Notes: generated by a model not told the origin, from the sequence alone. Positions 34,036 to 46,690 are shown, counted from the first letter of the stretch. The stretch is DNA of 64,000 nt from Serripes groenlandicus (GCA_031761405.1 JASEVX010000005.1:8458616-8522615); one strand, 5' to 3'. Made by a program: numbers and translations.

Positions 34036-34575
34036 AAGAAGAAGAAGAAGAAGAAGAAGAAGAAGAAGAAGAAGAAGAAGAAGAAGAAGAAGAAGAAGAA
34101 GAAGAAGAAGAAGAAGAAGAAGAAGAAGAAGAAGAAGAAGAAGAAGAAGAAGAAGAAGAAGAAGAAGAAGAAGAAGAAGAAGAAGAAGAAGAAGAAGAAG
34201 AAGAAGAAGAAGAAGAAGAAGAAGAAGAAGAAGAAGAAGAAGAAGAGAAGAAGAAGAAGAAGAAGAAGAAGAAGAAGAAGAAGAAGAAGAAGAAGAAGAA
34301 GAAGAAGAAGAAGAAGAAGAAGAAGAAGAAGAAGAAGAAGAAGAAGAAGAAGAAGAAGAAGAAGAAGAAGAAGAAGAAGAAGAAGAAGAAGAAGAAGAAG
34401 AAGAAGAAGAAGAAGAAGAAGAAGAAGAAGAAGAAGAAGAAGAAGAAGAAGAAGAAGAAGAAGAAGAAGAAGAAGAAGAAGAAGAAGAAGAAGAAGAAGA
34501 AGAAGAAGAAGAAGAAGAAGAAGAAGAAGAAGAAGAAGAAGAAGAAGAAGAAGAAGAAGAAGAAGAAGAAGAAGA
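34006..34575 (+). repeat. (AAG)n microsatellite, about 190 units
   Basis: 570 bp of pure AAG with a single one-base phase slip at about 34245. Poly-Lys, poly-Arg, poly-Glu, poly-Ser, poly-Leu and poly-Phe frames of up to 281 codons here are artefacts. It begins at the 3' end of the SINE, as a SINE tail would. Confidence 0.97.
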
Positions 34576-34939
34576 TTTTTTTATTAGACTTAAACTTACA
34601 AAGTTCCTTGTCAATACAATACAATACTTCAAGCAAATACAAACAAATCCAGGACAGTTAGAATGAATGGAAATATTTTCCATTCACTTATACACATACA
34701 CATATATAACAATTCAACACAAAGGTATCGTATCATTTCGTACGTTCGTCATATTGAGTGCATACGCTGTGCATACTTATACGATACCTGAGTAAAGGAG
34801 GAAGAACTTATTCATATATACATTAAGTAGCTATGGTAAATGGCAGTGATCGGCGAAGATTAAACACAATCAGCCAGTTTCTTAAACATTATGTCGTGTG
34901 GAGTACTGGTGTGAGAAAGCTAGGAAACGCATGAGCAGA
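34576..34939. other. unassigned sequence
   Basis: Contains GTATCGTATCATTTCGTACG / ACTTATACGATACC, a weak inverted pair. Nothing else. Confidence 0.4.
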
Positions 34940-34995
34940 TGAACCGGCCGCCGTGAAAATGACTGAAATGAAAACGGCGTTAAGTCCCAATCACT
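34940..34995 (+). mobile_element. SINE 3'-tail fragment
   Basis: GCCGCCGTGAAAATGACTGAAATG...GGCGTTAAGTCCCAATCAC is the shared tail seen at 40285-40345. Confidence 0.5.
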
Positions 34996-35079
34996 GAATT
35001 CTCTGTCAATATCGAGTTTAGATCTCATGATACTTTGATAATCTCTTTACAGTCTTCTACCTTGTTATCATCCAGTATT

Positions 35080-35173
35080 CCGCCATTGAACGTCAGTCAC
35101 TCTGTGTCGATTGTTTAATCGGCATACCGCCATTGAACGTATGTCATTCTGTGTCGTTTGTTTTATCTCTAGC
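35080..35173 (+). repeat. 47-bp tandem duplication
   Basis: CCGCCATTGAACGT(C/A)(A/T)GTCA(C/T)TCTGTGTCG at 35080 and 35127. Confidence 0.75.
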
Positions 35174-35639
35174 TGCTCGTTTACTACCTCTTTGATGTGG
35201 ATATAGATATGTTGATTTTTGTCGTTTGTTTAATCAATTGTTCTATCTCTCTGACCTTTGCTGCTCGTAGTTTCATCATAATCGTTCACCATTGATTGAC
35301 TTTTTAAATTTTTGTCTGTATACATGTCGCTTTTTTATTTGCATCGGTTTCGAGAGAGTTGATAACTTTCCAAATGTTTGTACCTGCTGCTCTCTTTCTG
35401 TAATAATAATATTTCAATGTTATGAGTTTTGATTTTCTAGTAACGCCCGAAATTGTTTAATCTGTTTTCTGATTTTAAGCGCCCAATGTGGTATAGCGTT
35501 ACCGTAATCAAACGAAGGCATGCTTTTACAGTGAGATCTGTTCTGAATATGATCTAATGGGTATTTCGTTTTTCCTGAATACCACAGAACTGCTAAAGTC
35601 CGTGCAATTGATGTGTTTATTATTGACGTTGTTGTTGTT

Positions 35640-35805
35640 TCTACAAATTGGATTGGCACACCGGTCATTGTAGAGTGCCCATGGATAAGGCACACATCAT
35701 AGCCTAGTACTGGGTTGGCTTGACCAGTGATCATGTATTTATAAACTGTCGCCGTAATATTACTGAAATAATGTTAACGGCGTAAAATTCGAACAAAACA
35801 AACCT
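35640..35805 (+). mobile_element. SINE type S1, head lost
   Basis: ACCGGTCATTGTAGAGTGCCCATGGATAAGGCACAC...GATCATGTATTTATAAACTGTCGCCGTAATATTACTGAAATAATG...GGCGTAAAATTC matches the body and tail of 40122-40345. The tRNA head is missing. The 104-codon minus frame over it is a shadow. Confidence 0.65.
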
Positions 35806-36532
35806 TTTGATCCGTTTTAAATGTTAATTGTCCACTTGAAAGTATACATAAATGGATCCTCAAATTAGAATTTGCTCCAGTACGTAAAACTTACACGAGT
35901 ATACTCATTTAAGAGTGTGGAAATTAAATGTTCCGCAATCTTGTTGATTCCCTCTCATTCTTGAGAACGTTTTTTTTACTAATTGGCCAACAGTGCAAAG
36001 CGTGATCAATCTGAGATTATGGTCTGAATCTACACTAGTCGCTCTTGCACAAAGGTTTGTTATCGCATACACGGCCCATTTACACTTCCGTTAACAAATG
36101 TACTCTCAATAAGTAAAAAGGAGGAACTGATGTAACGCATTTTAAATCCATTTAATCTGATCTTGACGGAAATCTGATTATTTTAATGTTGGTAGATACA
36201 TCTTAATCCCGTGGAATGTACGGGTGCTGTGAATTCTTCCATTGTCGATTTATGTATACTGATTTGAGTTTATAATGAGCAATATCGTCTTTTGCACCAG
36301 TCTTCCACCATATTTAACTTTATAGTGGCGCTTTTGTTGTTGGTACTTCTGTTGCTATATCTGATAACGATATAAGTATAACGTAGCCTCACAGAAAAAC
36401 AAAACTTGAGTGGAATGTCGATTAACCAAAACATGCACTTAACGACCCAAAGGAGACCACACACCCTAGCCAAGAACGAGCTTATGATACGCTAGATTAT
36501 CATGTATACGCAATATCTCTTGGTCCCGCGGT
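35806..36532. other. unassigned sequence
   Basis: No recognised feature. Confidence 0.5.
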
Positions 36533-36764
36533 TTAACCCCTTTCCCTTATGTAGATGCTTTTCGACGCTTCTGCAGCAGACGACCTTTTAAAAACACTAT
36601 GAAAAAGAAAGATTTTGCTAATAGTGAGCAATGTCTCCTTCCACCACAACGTTTTCAACTCTAATAAATGATTACACTTTTCGTTTATAGAGAATTTCCA
36701 AAAATTTATTTAGATGCTTTCAAAGTCGTCTGCTGCAGATTTGTTTTATGTGGAAAAGGTTTAA
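36533..36764 (-). mobile_element. PBM element
   Basis: TTTAACCCCTTTCCCTTATGTAGATGC ... TTATGTGGAAAAGGTTTAAA; both TTTAA edges and CTGCAGCAGACG / CGTCTGCTGCAG subterminal blocks are present. Moderately diverged. Confidence 0.7.
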
Positions 36765-36921
36765 AGGTTTTGTAGTTCCTCTAGAATTTTGAATTAAGAT
36801 ATTTACTTCTGAGTTATGTTTTCGAAAACAAGTATTTTACCCTTCACCTAAAATATATTTCTCAATTTTCTTTTATGGCTTGATCCGGGAAATACTCGTG
36901 ATTAGCATTTTCTCTTTACTC

Positions 36922-37083
36922 GTTAACTCTTTCCCAAATATGAAAATCTGCACGAATATTACAAATATAAAAATAAAAATGTTTAATTATTGAAAAGAGC
37001 TGAAAACATTGTGGCAGAAATAAGAAATTCATCATCATGACTGCATGTGCATCAACATGCGTCTGCAAATGGGAAAGGATTAA
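36922..37083 (+). mobile_element. PBM element, internally deleted
   Basis: GTTAACTCTTTCCCAAATATG ... CATTGTGGCAGAAATAAGAAATTC ... GCGTCTGCAAATGGGAAAGGATTAA. Confidence 0.5.
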
Positions 37084-38191
37084 GAAGATTGTCATCAGTG
37101 AGAGGGCATGTATAACATAAATATTGTAAACGGGAAAAGAAATGATCAGAAGCTCACACTATTATTTTAAGAATTCGTTAGGTAAAGATGCGTCAAAACT
37201 CGCCTGTACCCGGGAAAAGATTCAAATAAAAGTTCAGTCGTGCCACACGAAAATTGACGTCAATTCTTTGTGACACGCGAATATCCGCACATTCTGATAA
37301 CGATTCTCACTGCTTTTCATCTAGTGACACAGGCAACCCAATGTAATCTTTCCACAAAGGTAATGACCGAATTCCAAAAGTAAACATAGAATCGTTACCC
37401 ATAAATTTAAAAATAAAAGAAGGTTGGGTTTCGTGTGCCATTTAAGCATAACAAGTTGTTTACGATAAATACTATTTATACAGATCGTCGGCACGAGACG
37501 AGATTTTCTTATTAATGTTGATATCTTTGGAAATATGCTAAATCCATCAGATCCTCTGTAGAAAATAACAAATATATTTTTTCCACTTACTCCGCTACAA
37601 TATTACCAGTCTGCAACATGAAGATAAATAATTTTACTATTTTTTATAGACATGGCTTATTTCAATAGACACTTGTTTTTACCATTAATCGGGAAATGAA
37701 ATTTTCTGTTTCGACGAATTGGATTTTCACGGAAAATTACTCACTTGGAACGTACTTGGATATGGTGAATCATGTTTCGATTGTAGTGTCTACTGGACGC
37801 CGGTCTGGTAGAAGATTGACAATCGAGTTGACTGTCGTTTAGACTACACTAGCACAGCCCAAACTCATTAAGGTTTAAAGATAACGCTTAACTTGTGACA
37901 AGCAAAATGTTTACCAATTTTTGAAGCCGACTTTTATAAACAAAACAATGGAAGACAATGTAAAATACTGTATTGGCAATAATATACAAACAGCACAAAT
38001 TGCAAAAAAATACTAAAAACAAAACACAAAAACATAAAACAAATAAAATATGCGATAGAATAGGTTTCAAATAGTTAGAAAGTGTTGAGTAGATTTGGTA
38101 TTTAATGATCTTAAGATCCATATACATGTAAATATAAGCACAAAATTACGCTTAATTGGTTAAATATTAAAATATGTCCAGTTCTTATTAA
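37084..38191. other. unassigned AT-rich sequence
   Basis: About 1.1 kb. The low-complexity 79-codon minus frame at 37888-38127 reflects A-rich sequence. Confidence 0.45.
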
Positions 38192-39230
38192 TTGTGTTTG
38201 GAGATTATAAATATCAACACGAGGTCCATGATGGCCTATGCTCTACTGGGGTGGTTCTTTGGTAATTTTCAGTCCAGAGCATGTATGTATGATGAAGATC
38301 GGATAGTAATTGAAGGCTCTTTTGTGGTCACAAGCTGTATTATAGCAATTTTGACAATTTCAAGGGCCATAATCCAGTCATGCAAAGGCACATCTGGCTG
38401 GTTTTCGAAAGGATCCAAGCTCTCATTAATATGTAACTACTATCTAAGTTTGGTGAAGATCAGATAGTAAATGGAGCCTCTATTGTGTTCATAAGCTGTA
38501 TTACAGCAATTTTGGCAAATTCAAGGGCCATAATCCAGCCTTGCATGGGCGGATCTGGCTGGTTTGTAAAAGGAACCAAGCTCTCGTCAATATTTAACTA
38601 CTATCTAAGTTTGGTGAAGATCGAATAGTAAATGGAGGCTCTATTGTGTTCACAAGTTTTATTATAGCAATTTTTACAATTTCAAGGGCCATAATCCAGT
38701 TTTGCATGGGCGGGTCTATCTGGTTAGCGAAAGGAACCGAACTATCATGGATATCTAACTACTGTATATGTTTGATGGAGATAGAATCAAAACTAAAGAC
38801 TTTATCGCGTTCACACGCTGTATTATAGCAATTTTGACAACTTCAAGGGCCATAATCCAGTCATGCAAGGGCACATCTGGCTGGTTTTCGGAAAGAACCG
38901 AGCTCTCATCAATATTTAACTACTATCTAAGTTTGTTGAAGATCAGATAGTAAATTGAGTCTCTATTGTGTTCACAAGCTCTATTATAGCAATTTTTACA
39001 ATTTCAAGGGCCATAATACAGTCTTGCATGGGCGGATCTGGTTTGCGAAAGAAACCGAGCTCTCATGGATATCTAACTACTGTATAAGTTTGATTGAGAT
39101 ACAACCAAACTGAAGATTGTATAGTGTTCAAAAGCAATTGTTTACGGACGCACAGACGCACGGATGCACGGACGACGGATACCACGCCACGGCATAAGCT
39201 CTTCTTGCCTTTGGCCAGTAGAGCTGCTAA
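38192..39230 (+). mobile_element. Helitron-like non-autonomous element carrying a 161-bp satellite
   Basis: Five units share TTTCAAGGGCCATAATCCAG at 38361, 38522, 38683, 38844 and 39005, exactly 161 bp apart; A-like and B-like units partly alternate. Downstream come an ACGGACGCACAGACGCACGG run, then a 29-nt hairpin (39197-39225, AGCTCT...AGAGCT, two mismatches) followed by G and CTAA (39227-39230). A terminal hairpin followed by CTRR is the Helitron 3' signature. From memory, about 160-bp repeats in such elements are known in oysters and other bivalves. The 5' end is not located. Confidence 0.6.
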
Positions 39231-40121
39231 ACATGTTAGTATCCTTTCTATATTTTATAAGCAAACTATAAATATATTAAGCAACATTTAAGATGTCCTT
39301 CTTATTTGCAGATGATATGTGTTAACCTTTAGTAATAAATACCATATGCGCTCATTTGAAATTGTGTTGGGTCTACCTGAATATAAACACATTGTCCGTG
39401 CACAAGTTAACAGGAGCACTCCAAACAAACATCGACAGTATCGAGTTTAACATTACTTTAACAGATGTACAAGTATTTGTTTGTAGAATCGCAATAAGAA
39501 ATAAAGCGATCCAGGTCTCGCGAGATTGCATCATGGTTGGGTCATTCAATCTTTCTGATGATTGACACAGTCATTGTGACTGGCGTCATTTGTCTTCCAA
39601 ATGGCAAAATGTCTACGCGACAATTTGAGCTCACGTTTCAAGTGGCCTGGGAAGTATCGTTTTCGAAGCGATACAGTCAGAAAATACATAGTAAGATGAA
39701 CCGGGTGCCGCTATGAGAACAAACTATTTTTTTGAACAATTAATTGTTGATTTGTTTGAAGCCTTTTTAAAAAAAAATCAGATTAGTAAAACAATTTCAT
39801 TAACTGGACCGTTACTTATACACATGTGTTTGTAAGCACACGCAATCAGGCCACTATTAATGAAACTATGTAACCTTTATTGAAAATCAGCAATCAACGT
39901 TTGTTTAAAGTTTTTGTGAAAAGTCCAATTATAAACCCTTTTTGGATTGAGCAAGGATCCAAAATCATATTTAAGCTAGAGATTTTGTTAAATTACTTCA
40001 ACAATACGTTGTTCCCTTTTCAATGTTTCCTCGCAATGTCACAATGGGTATGCTATCTGATGGTAATGTTTAACACCTATTCTTTTTTTTCTTTTCTTCT
40101 CGTGTAACTTTATATGTAGAA
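39231..40121. other. unassigned sequence
   Basis: No recognised feature. Confidence 0.5.
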
Positions 40122-40345
40122 ATCCACCGTGGTCGAGTGGTTAGCGTCGGGAATTTGAAACCGGGTGTCCCGGGTTCGATTCCCAGTCGCGGCACGACGG
40201 TCATGGTGGAGTGCCCTTGGACAAGGCACATTTTTATTCTAGAACGGGTTTGTTTACCCAGGGATCATGAATAAGTGAACTGTCGCCGTGATATAACTGA
40301 AATAATGTTGAAAGCGGCGTAAAACCCCAATAAAAAACCTTTATA
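40122..40345 (+). mobile_element. tRNA-headed SINE, type S1, complete
   Basis: The head (40124-40193) has GTGGTCGAGTGGTTAGCG (A box) and CGGGTTCGATTCCCAG (B box). The body has GGTGGAGTGCCCTTGGACAAGGCAC. The tail is GCCGTGATATAACTGAAATAATG then GAAAGCGGCGTAAAACCCC and an A-rich end. The head lacks a complete acceptor stem, so it is not a tRNA gene. Confidence 0.8.
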
Positions 40346-40645
40346 TGTATAGAGGATATCTATCTAATTCACAACAAGAGAAAGTTGATGCAAGGCACCA
40401 ATGTCGCCGGAAAAGACTGCATTGATTTATTTTTTAACACACATGTATTCTTGACTTTCATTAGTCTAAACATACACATAATGTTTTCATAAGGACTAAT
40501 TCCAGGATTTTTGAAATTCCACATAGATCTACAAATTTCAGGATTTCTTTTGGTCAGGATTTTGGATGTTTTGTATTTGTCAATAAAACCACAACAAATT
40601 AATACATTTTGGGATTTAAATCTACATGCAATAAAAAGCTATTAA
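40346..40645. other. unassigned sequence
   Basis: A partial echo GGATTT(T)TTGAAATTCCACA / CAGGATTTC; nothing named. Confidence 0.4.
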
Positions 40646-40765
40646 ACCCTTTCCATGTCTGAAGCAACAATGAAAACCTTTAAACGCTTAAAACATTGAG
40701 AAAATGGTTAAATTGCTGAAGACATGAACTTCCTCCTTTTTAATAATAATTATAATAAATATTTC
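40646..40765 (+). mobile_element. decayed PBM left fragment
   Basis: TTAAACCCTTTCCATGTCTGAAGCAAC...AAAACATTGAGAAAATGG...ATTGCTGAA. Confidence 0.35.
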
Positions 40766-43700
40766 ACAGATGTTAAAATTTATCCTCATATGTTTAAAAA
40801 GTAGACCACACTTGTAACAACATATCAGCTAAATTGTTTATCTAAATCGTTGATACATACACTATATGTCTGGTGCAAGAGAAATGCCAGTTGCGAGTCC
40901 CATTACTATTTAATAGGTGGCAAGTATGAAATTAATTGGGTGCGAAAGAGCAGATTTTCTTTATTTCTAAATCTATTGTTTATCAGAGTTTGTTCTTCTC
41001 TTAATTTGTTTCAAGCCAAATAAACATTTAATATCACATATATTTCACATGCATGTTTTATTCCACTGCATTCGAGAGAAAAAAGCATTTCTATATTATC
41101 TTTCTTTCTCCTACATTCGACACATGCACTCGTTTCGTGACGTTTAAGAAATCAATTTGTCGTGCGACATTTTTTGTCTGCATAAACAAGTCACTTTTCT
41201 AAGTTTACATTTTACTTCCGGTTACTTCGCTTTGTTTACATTTTGGCAATATGAAACTAGGTCACGAACTGAGGAAAAGGCGTTTCGACGTTCACGACCG
41301 ATAAACAGGCTTATATTTGAGACATATTTTCACAAATTATTTCTTATTTTTGTTTCTGTTACCAGTTTCTGTTGATACTTATCTATTAAAAGGAGAATTC
41401 GACGTGATTTTTCATATCGATAGTCTACTGCAAGCAGGTGCGCGTATGTAAACAAATTATAGACTGTGCGACGTAAAGGTTTGTAGTTATCGCCTTTTGA
41501 TTACATAGTTTATGAAAATAAAGTATCGCAGTCTAGCTAATAGAGACTCATTTGTCTTCGTAAATAAAACACAAAAACGTAAATGCCAGTCAAAATAAAG
41601 AAACTGCACATACTTAAAACATCGGAATATTTATTTCATTTTAGATGTGTCATAACTTAGTGTTTTTAAACAAACGCAATTGTAATATGTTCAAGACATT
41701 TAAAAAAAAAATCTAATAATAACCCACCCCCCCATGTCATTTCCGAAAACCTATTAAAAATAGAAGTCGCGGGATTCTGCCCGGCGACTAATAAATGGCA
41801 AAATACAAGTATATTTAAACACTCCTAATATATTTACTTAATTCAAGATGTACTCTTTTTACTATGTTGGACCCAAGTTTCGCATCCCGATTGAACATAC
41901 AAATGTGTTAAATAATTGGAATAAAGTTAAATTATCAACGTCTAATCAACGAACACTACTGTGTTCAACCTTCAGCTCATTAATATCTTTTAAAATCCAT
42001 TTTCGATAAGAGTGGCTCATTTAAAATAAAAGAGTCATTTACAATGTATATGTTTCCTTCAATACACATGTATGTCCAAACAACTCGTTTACCCTCAAGC
42101 GAACTCCTTTTCTAAACACAACACTTTTGCTGTTATCAATATTAATTACGAAACATTATGATTTGTAATCTAAAGATGTCTTAAGATATTATAACATCAT
42201 AGTAAATATACAAACGATAAAAATACACAAATTAGTGAAGTGAAAAAGCAAAGAAGTTCTTAAATAAAATCTAAATATCGCATAAACTATCCGAAGAAAT
42301 ATGTCAAACAATACTGGGCGAAAGGTGAATTGGAACACAATAACATTTAAATCAACATCGGATACAACTTGAATAGGTCTCCAGTATATTTCTAACTCAA
42401 ACTAACCTAGGAATGAACTGACGTATACCTACAAATATAACTAGTTCAGTTTATTTTAATTTGGTTTAAAAAATGTCGAGAATAGAGAACACTTTTTTGG
42501 GGAAATACTGTGAAATAAATGAATAGTGTTAATACACACAAAACAAATATAATTAACGCTCCAACTAAAAAAAAAATTTGTCTTGCACTTTTAAAAAAGG
42601 GCGTGTAGATAACTAAATTGTTTTAAAGTTACATCATAATTCTAAGAGAAAACATATATCCTCAAAATGAAATAATAAATATCAACTATGTTTTACACAT
42701 TACAATTCGGTAAAAGAAAATAATAAAGTTGGAAAAAAAAAAAAATCACTTTCAAGACTTATTAGAGATGCATGCGAACCATTCGAGAATGTATCTGATT
42801 CTTATTTTTGTTTGTTTTATTATTAATAGTACACATATATGTCAAGTTATTGCATTTGTAATACAATAATTCATTCTAATCACAGCTAAATATCCCTATC
42901 TCCTACTGTTCTAAAGTCTTCATGTCCTCTTTTCACATCTTCCCTTTCCTTTTGTCCATAACAAGTAGCATTATACCAAGAATACATGATATCATACTTT
43001 CATTCGATGTAGTGTGTCAAATCAAACGGATCGCGGTTATGGAATATAAGTTATGCGGTAGAAAACAAAAGTATCATTACACTCATTAGTACATAAACTC
43101 ATCATTGGCTCTTTGACAGACGTTTGTTGATCTTGCGAGGTCCAACGACGATTTCCCAGGCTTAATAACCATATTATTGCATACTTTTATATTATATCAA
43201 ATGAATTTAGCCTTTTTGGTAAACAAAACGTCCTTTTCTAAAAGGAGTAAAAGCTACAGTTTGTATTTTATGCATGTAAAGTAAAATGAATCTCATGAAT
43301 AATAGTGGCCCGATGCATTCTTCTTCACGGCGTCGCTTCGAAAAACAATCGTCGATTATGTTTCATGAAGAACATATCTGGTATAAGTTTTTGTTTTCGG
43401 AAGCAAACTTTTGTACGCTTCTATATCGATATTTATTTAGATTATGTCGATTAATTTCAACTAAATCTTCGTTATTGTATTATTACGACATGTTTCCCTA
43501 TACGTTTTGAAGAGAGAAGAAGTAGACGGATTGTCCAGAGCAAATGGTACAAATATAACAAATGTGTTGTCAGCTGCTGTTGCGCATTTAGTAGTAACAT
43601 ATTTGATTCATCGGCAGTTTTGTTTCTCGGAATGTTACCGAACATCGTCAGAGTGTGAAACAAAACCAAGAGCCAACGTTGTTTTATTATCGTACAAAGA

Positions 43701-44270
43701 AAACTGTTATAACTACTTGTTACAATGACTTATCATTTATTCACACCAGATTAAATTGGCAACTGTGATGGAGAATGAGCTTGTCTAATGATCTTCTCAG
43801 GTTATTGAATGGATGTTTACCGGTGTAAACTATTAAAGATATTTAATCTTCATCGGTACTGAAAAAGCAACAACACCTAAAAAAAAGATCATCAATGTGG
43901 ATTTAAAAAAAGATGATATACGAGTGGCAGTCGTAAAGTTCCCGGACTGTTCTCATAAAATACGCATTTTTTATCAAATCGTATTAATACTCGGAAACAT
44001 TAAAATATGATGTTTTATAGTCATGTAAAGAAAAACTAACATGAATTTATTTGATATAAATGCTTTTTGCATTTAAATTCAATAATGCAGTTTACGTGGT
44101 ACCAGGGACACTATAATCTAGATATATTATATCTCAAATCTTCAAAACTTGGCGCGTAACGTCATGATTTCAGACATGTTGTCAGAATCATATCTATTGA
44201 ATACTTCCTGAAAGTTTTGACGTCATATACGTCATAACAAGTATGATATCGCAGGCTGAGGATTGTTACC
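40766..44270. other. long unassigned AT-rich sequence
   Basis: 3.5 kb with no recognisable element, exon or tandem repeat. Frames at 41157-41375, 43286-43510 and 43472-43728 are short, overlap on both strands and have no motif. Confidence 0.45.
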
Positions 44271-44284
44271 CTTCAACACGCCAA

Positions 44285-44560
44285 CGTCATTTCGCACGGA
44301 GCAACGTTCGGTGATAAAATATTGCGCAAATGCAGGAATGACTCCTACAGATACTTTTAAACTTATGGAACGGACCCGAATAGAAAGGTCAGCCGAACAA
44401 TAGTGTTTGATTGGTATCGACTGTTCAAAGACGACAGAGAAGAACTTGAAAACAGCTCTAAAGTCGGTCGACCAACATTAAGTGACAGATGTTCATGCTG
44501 TAACGATCAAGTTGCCGACAACAGACAAAGGACGGTTGCGAAATCGCATCATCATAGGTT
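44285..44560 (+). pseudogene. mariner-type transposase N-terminal remnant
   Basis: EQRSVIKYCANAGMTPTDTFKLM reads in one frame. After a one-base shift, FDWYRLFKDDREELENSSKV then GRPTLS follows, the DNA-binding helix-turn-helix region and the 'GRP' linker of mariner/Mos1-like transposases. A later DNRQRTVAKS matches the 'd.RlTv.eia' helix. No catalytic domain is present; stops and frameshifts make it non-functional. Confidence 0.6.
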
Positions 44561-44861
44561 ATGAGCCACGTAACGGTTCAAATTATAAGAACTATCTTCG
44601 GTTATTCTTATCTATTCGCAGATTCATGCATGTTTAAGTTTTAATTCATTTACTTTTAACAGAAGAAAATCCGGAAAGTTTTGAAAATATAATCGAGAAC
44701 TCGAATACCGACTTTGATAACCGGTTCTCTAACGTACTCGGGTACTATGAATATTCCTATGAATATAAATACAATGTTCAGAGAAACCTCAAGCAATTTG
44801 AAACAATTTGGCAAATGTCGCCAAAGGTCATGTTTCATGTTTGGACCACATACGACTGATA

Positions 44862-45060
44862 GGCCCGGTGGTGTCGTGGTTATATCGTTGGATTGTCAAT
44901 TCAGAGGTCTCGGGTTCTGGATTTTTATGATTTATGCTTTAAGTGTCTCCCACTTAATCAAACGTCAAGTACTTGTCCGTTCTAAGAAAAAGAATCTCGC
45001 GGGAATCGGTGCTACACTGAGCACATAAAATAACCAATGGGTCTTTCCGGAAAGAGCTAG
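44862..45060 (+). mobile_element. diverged tRNA-headed SINE
   Basis: GGCCCGGTGGTGTCGTGGTTATATCG...CAGAGGTCTCGGGTTCTGGATT has A-box and B-box-like blocks. The body GTGTCTCCCACTTAATCAAACGTCAAG is unlike S1-S3. Confidence 0.4.
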
Positions 45061-45136
45061 GGCATCGCACTCGGACTGCCTTGTATCTAACTATGTCTCT
45101 TGAAATTATTTGCACCTGTCAGAAAAAAATAGTTTT

Positions 45137-45735
45137 TACCTTCAGTTATAAATGATTGGAATAGACTGCCACAACACATAAGAAATACAAATTCTCCGTT
45201 GTTGTTAAAGTCATTTATCAATAGAGATAAACCAAAATCAAATCAACTATAATGTGCCGTTGGAAGAAAAAAATAAACAAAAATCTGCCAAATAATTGTA
45301 GTACTCATAACCCATTCCCACATACAGCAAATCTGAAGCAGACGACTTTTACATGTCTACTCAAAATTATGAAAAATCTCTATAATTGTAGGTATAATTA
45401 CTGAAAAAGTTAAAAACATTGTTTTGAGCAATTTCTCCTTTTGTCACGATGTTTTCAAAAGTCGTCTGCAATGCGTCTATAGTAGGGAAAGAGTTAACCA
45501 ACATCTTCACTTTGTCGTGACTGGTCGATATCATCGAATTGGCACTTTTTTTCTTGAATGTAAAATCTATCGTACAGTTATAGACAATTTAGTCCAGGTT
45601 TTATCTGAAATTATTAATGTTAATTTAACTAAAAATACTCTATGGTAATGAATACCTTACTTTCCATGATAATGAAAGAATATTTAACTAAGTCCACAAA
45701 TACATTCGTGAAAGTAAGCGATTTGAAAACTTTCA
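45137..45735 (+). pseudogene. LINE ORF2 C-terminus split by a PBM insertion
   Basis: Before the insertion (45137-45252) the frame reads VINDWNRLPQHIRNTNSPLL...INRDKPK. After it (45545-45735) come TFFLECKIYRTVIDNLVQVL and, past a stop, YLTFHDNERIF, HKYIRESKRF. These are consecutive C-terminal motifs of a mollusc-type LINE reverse transcriptase (family alignment from memory). The upstream RT is gone. Confidence 0.55.
45308..45497 (+). mobile_element. PBM element inside the LINE remnant
   Basis: TAACCCATTCCCACATACAGC ... CTATAGTAGGGAAAGAGTTAAC. A short deletion has removed the left half of the central palindrome. Confidence 0.6.
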
Positions 45736-46338
45736 TTATCGGATAGGCTTATTTCATATTCATTCTTAATAATATTGGAATTGTATCTTTGTAGCCAACT
45801 TACTGAATTAAGATCCAATGCTACCTTTCGTCAATCTCTCATGTTCTTTATTCAAGAACCTATGCCAAGTGATGCTGGTAGATATCAGTTTATAAAAGTC
45901 ATATAACAATAGAACCCCGTCTTATACAGCGAATAATTATTAAAAAGATGATATCAAACATGCTCCAAAATATAAAATTTCGATTTCCTTTGGAAGCGTA
46001 CACAATCAGTTTAATAAATACAGTACTGTTTCGATCATTCTTTTTCCGGAAGAGCAATTATAAATTCCGTACCCAACGATTGCATGCTCTATTTAATTTC
46101 TGTCTGAGATTATCCAAATGTTTACAAACGAAAACTATATCGTCATTATTGTTATTGTATATGAACCATTTAGATAACTTTTTGTTGTAGTAATTTAACA
46201 CGACGGTCTTTGATTTTCCTAACATTTTCTCAAATGAAAATTCAGACGCCTGTTGGTGGACTGGTCAACAACAGCTTGAAAGTTAAACCAGGCGAAAGTT
46301 TCATTTCGATAAAGGTGAAATAGTGTAAATTACATGAA
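45736..46338. other. unassigned sequence
   Basis: TTCAGACGCCTGTTGG near 46243 echoes the terminus of the MITE at 25303. Nothing else. Confidence 0.4.
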
Positions 46339-46690
46339 TTGCCCATCGATTCAAGACGTGAAACTGAGACAGTTACGACTTTACCGGCCCAAGCATCTTT
46401 ACTAGATGCTCGGTATAAGAGATTGCAATTCATTTCACACGATCAAGGTCAAGCTGCTGAAGATGTCAGTGAGGTCAGTAATGACGATATACCACACAAA
46501 CTAACGGGAAGAGAAGCTGAACTTCCAATATGCAAAAGACACTTTTAATTTCCTTACTTTGAAGCTCCAGACCAAACCTGTGATTGTGATTAATTAAGAG
46601 AATATGTTAAGGAAATAGAGGGAGAACGTGAAGCATTTAGGATGGTGGAAGAGGGAACAACCTTTCCAAAGTCGGTAAACAGACACTAGC
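46339..46690 (+). pseudogene. hAT/ZBED-type transposase C-terminal remnant (probable)
   Basis: ASLLDARYKRLQFIS matches the 'LDPRyK.L.FLs' block of hAT transposases. About 60 codons later EYVKEIEGEREAFRMVEEG...FPKSV and LCPF occupy the place of the C-terminal dimerisation motif, but without its WW. A stop and frame change separate the two. Confidence 0.4.

Noticed and set aside
33838..34683. Open frames of 221-281 codons on both strands
   Set aside because: They are translations of the AAG microsatellite in every frame (poly-Ser, poly-Leu, poly-Lys and so on).
40124..40193. tRNA gene
   Set aside because: Lacks a paired acceptor stem and is the head of a complete SINE with a shared tail.
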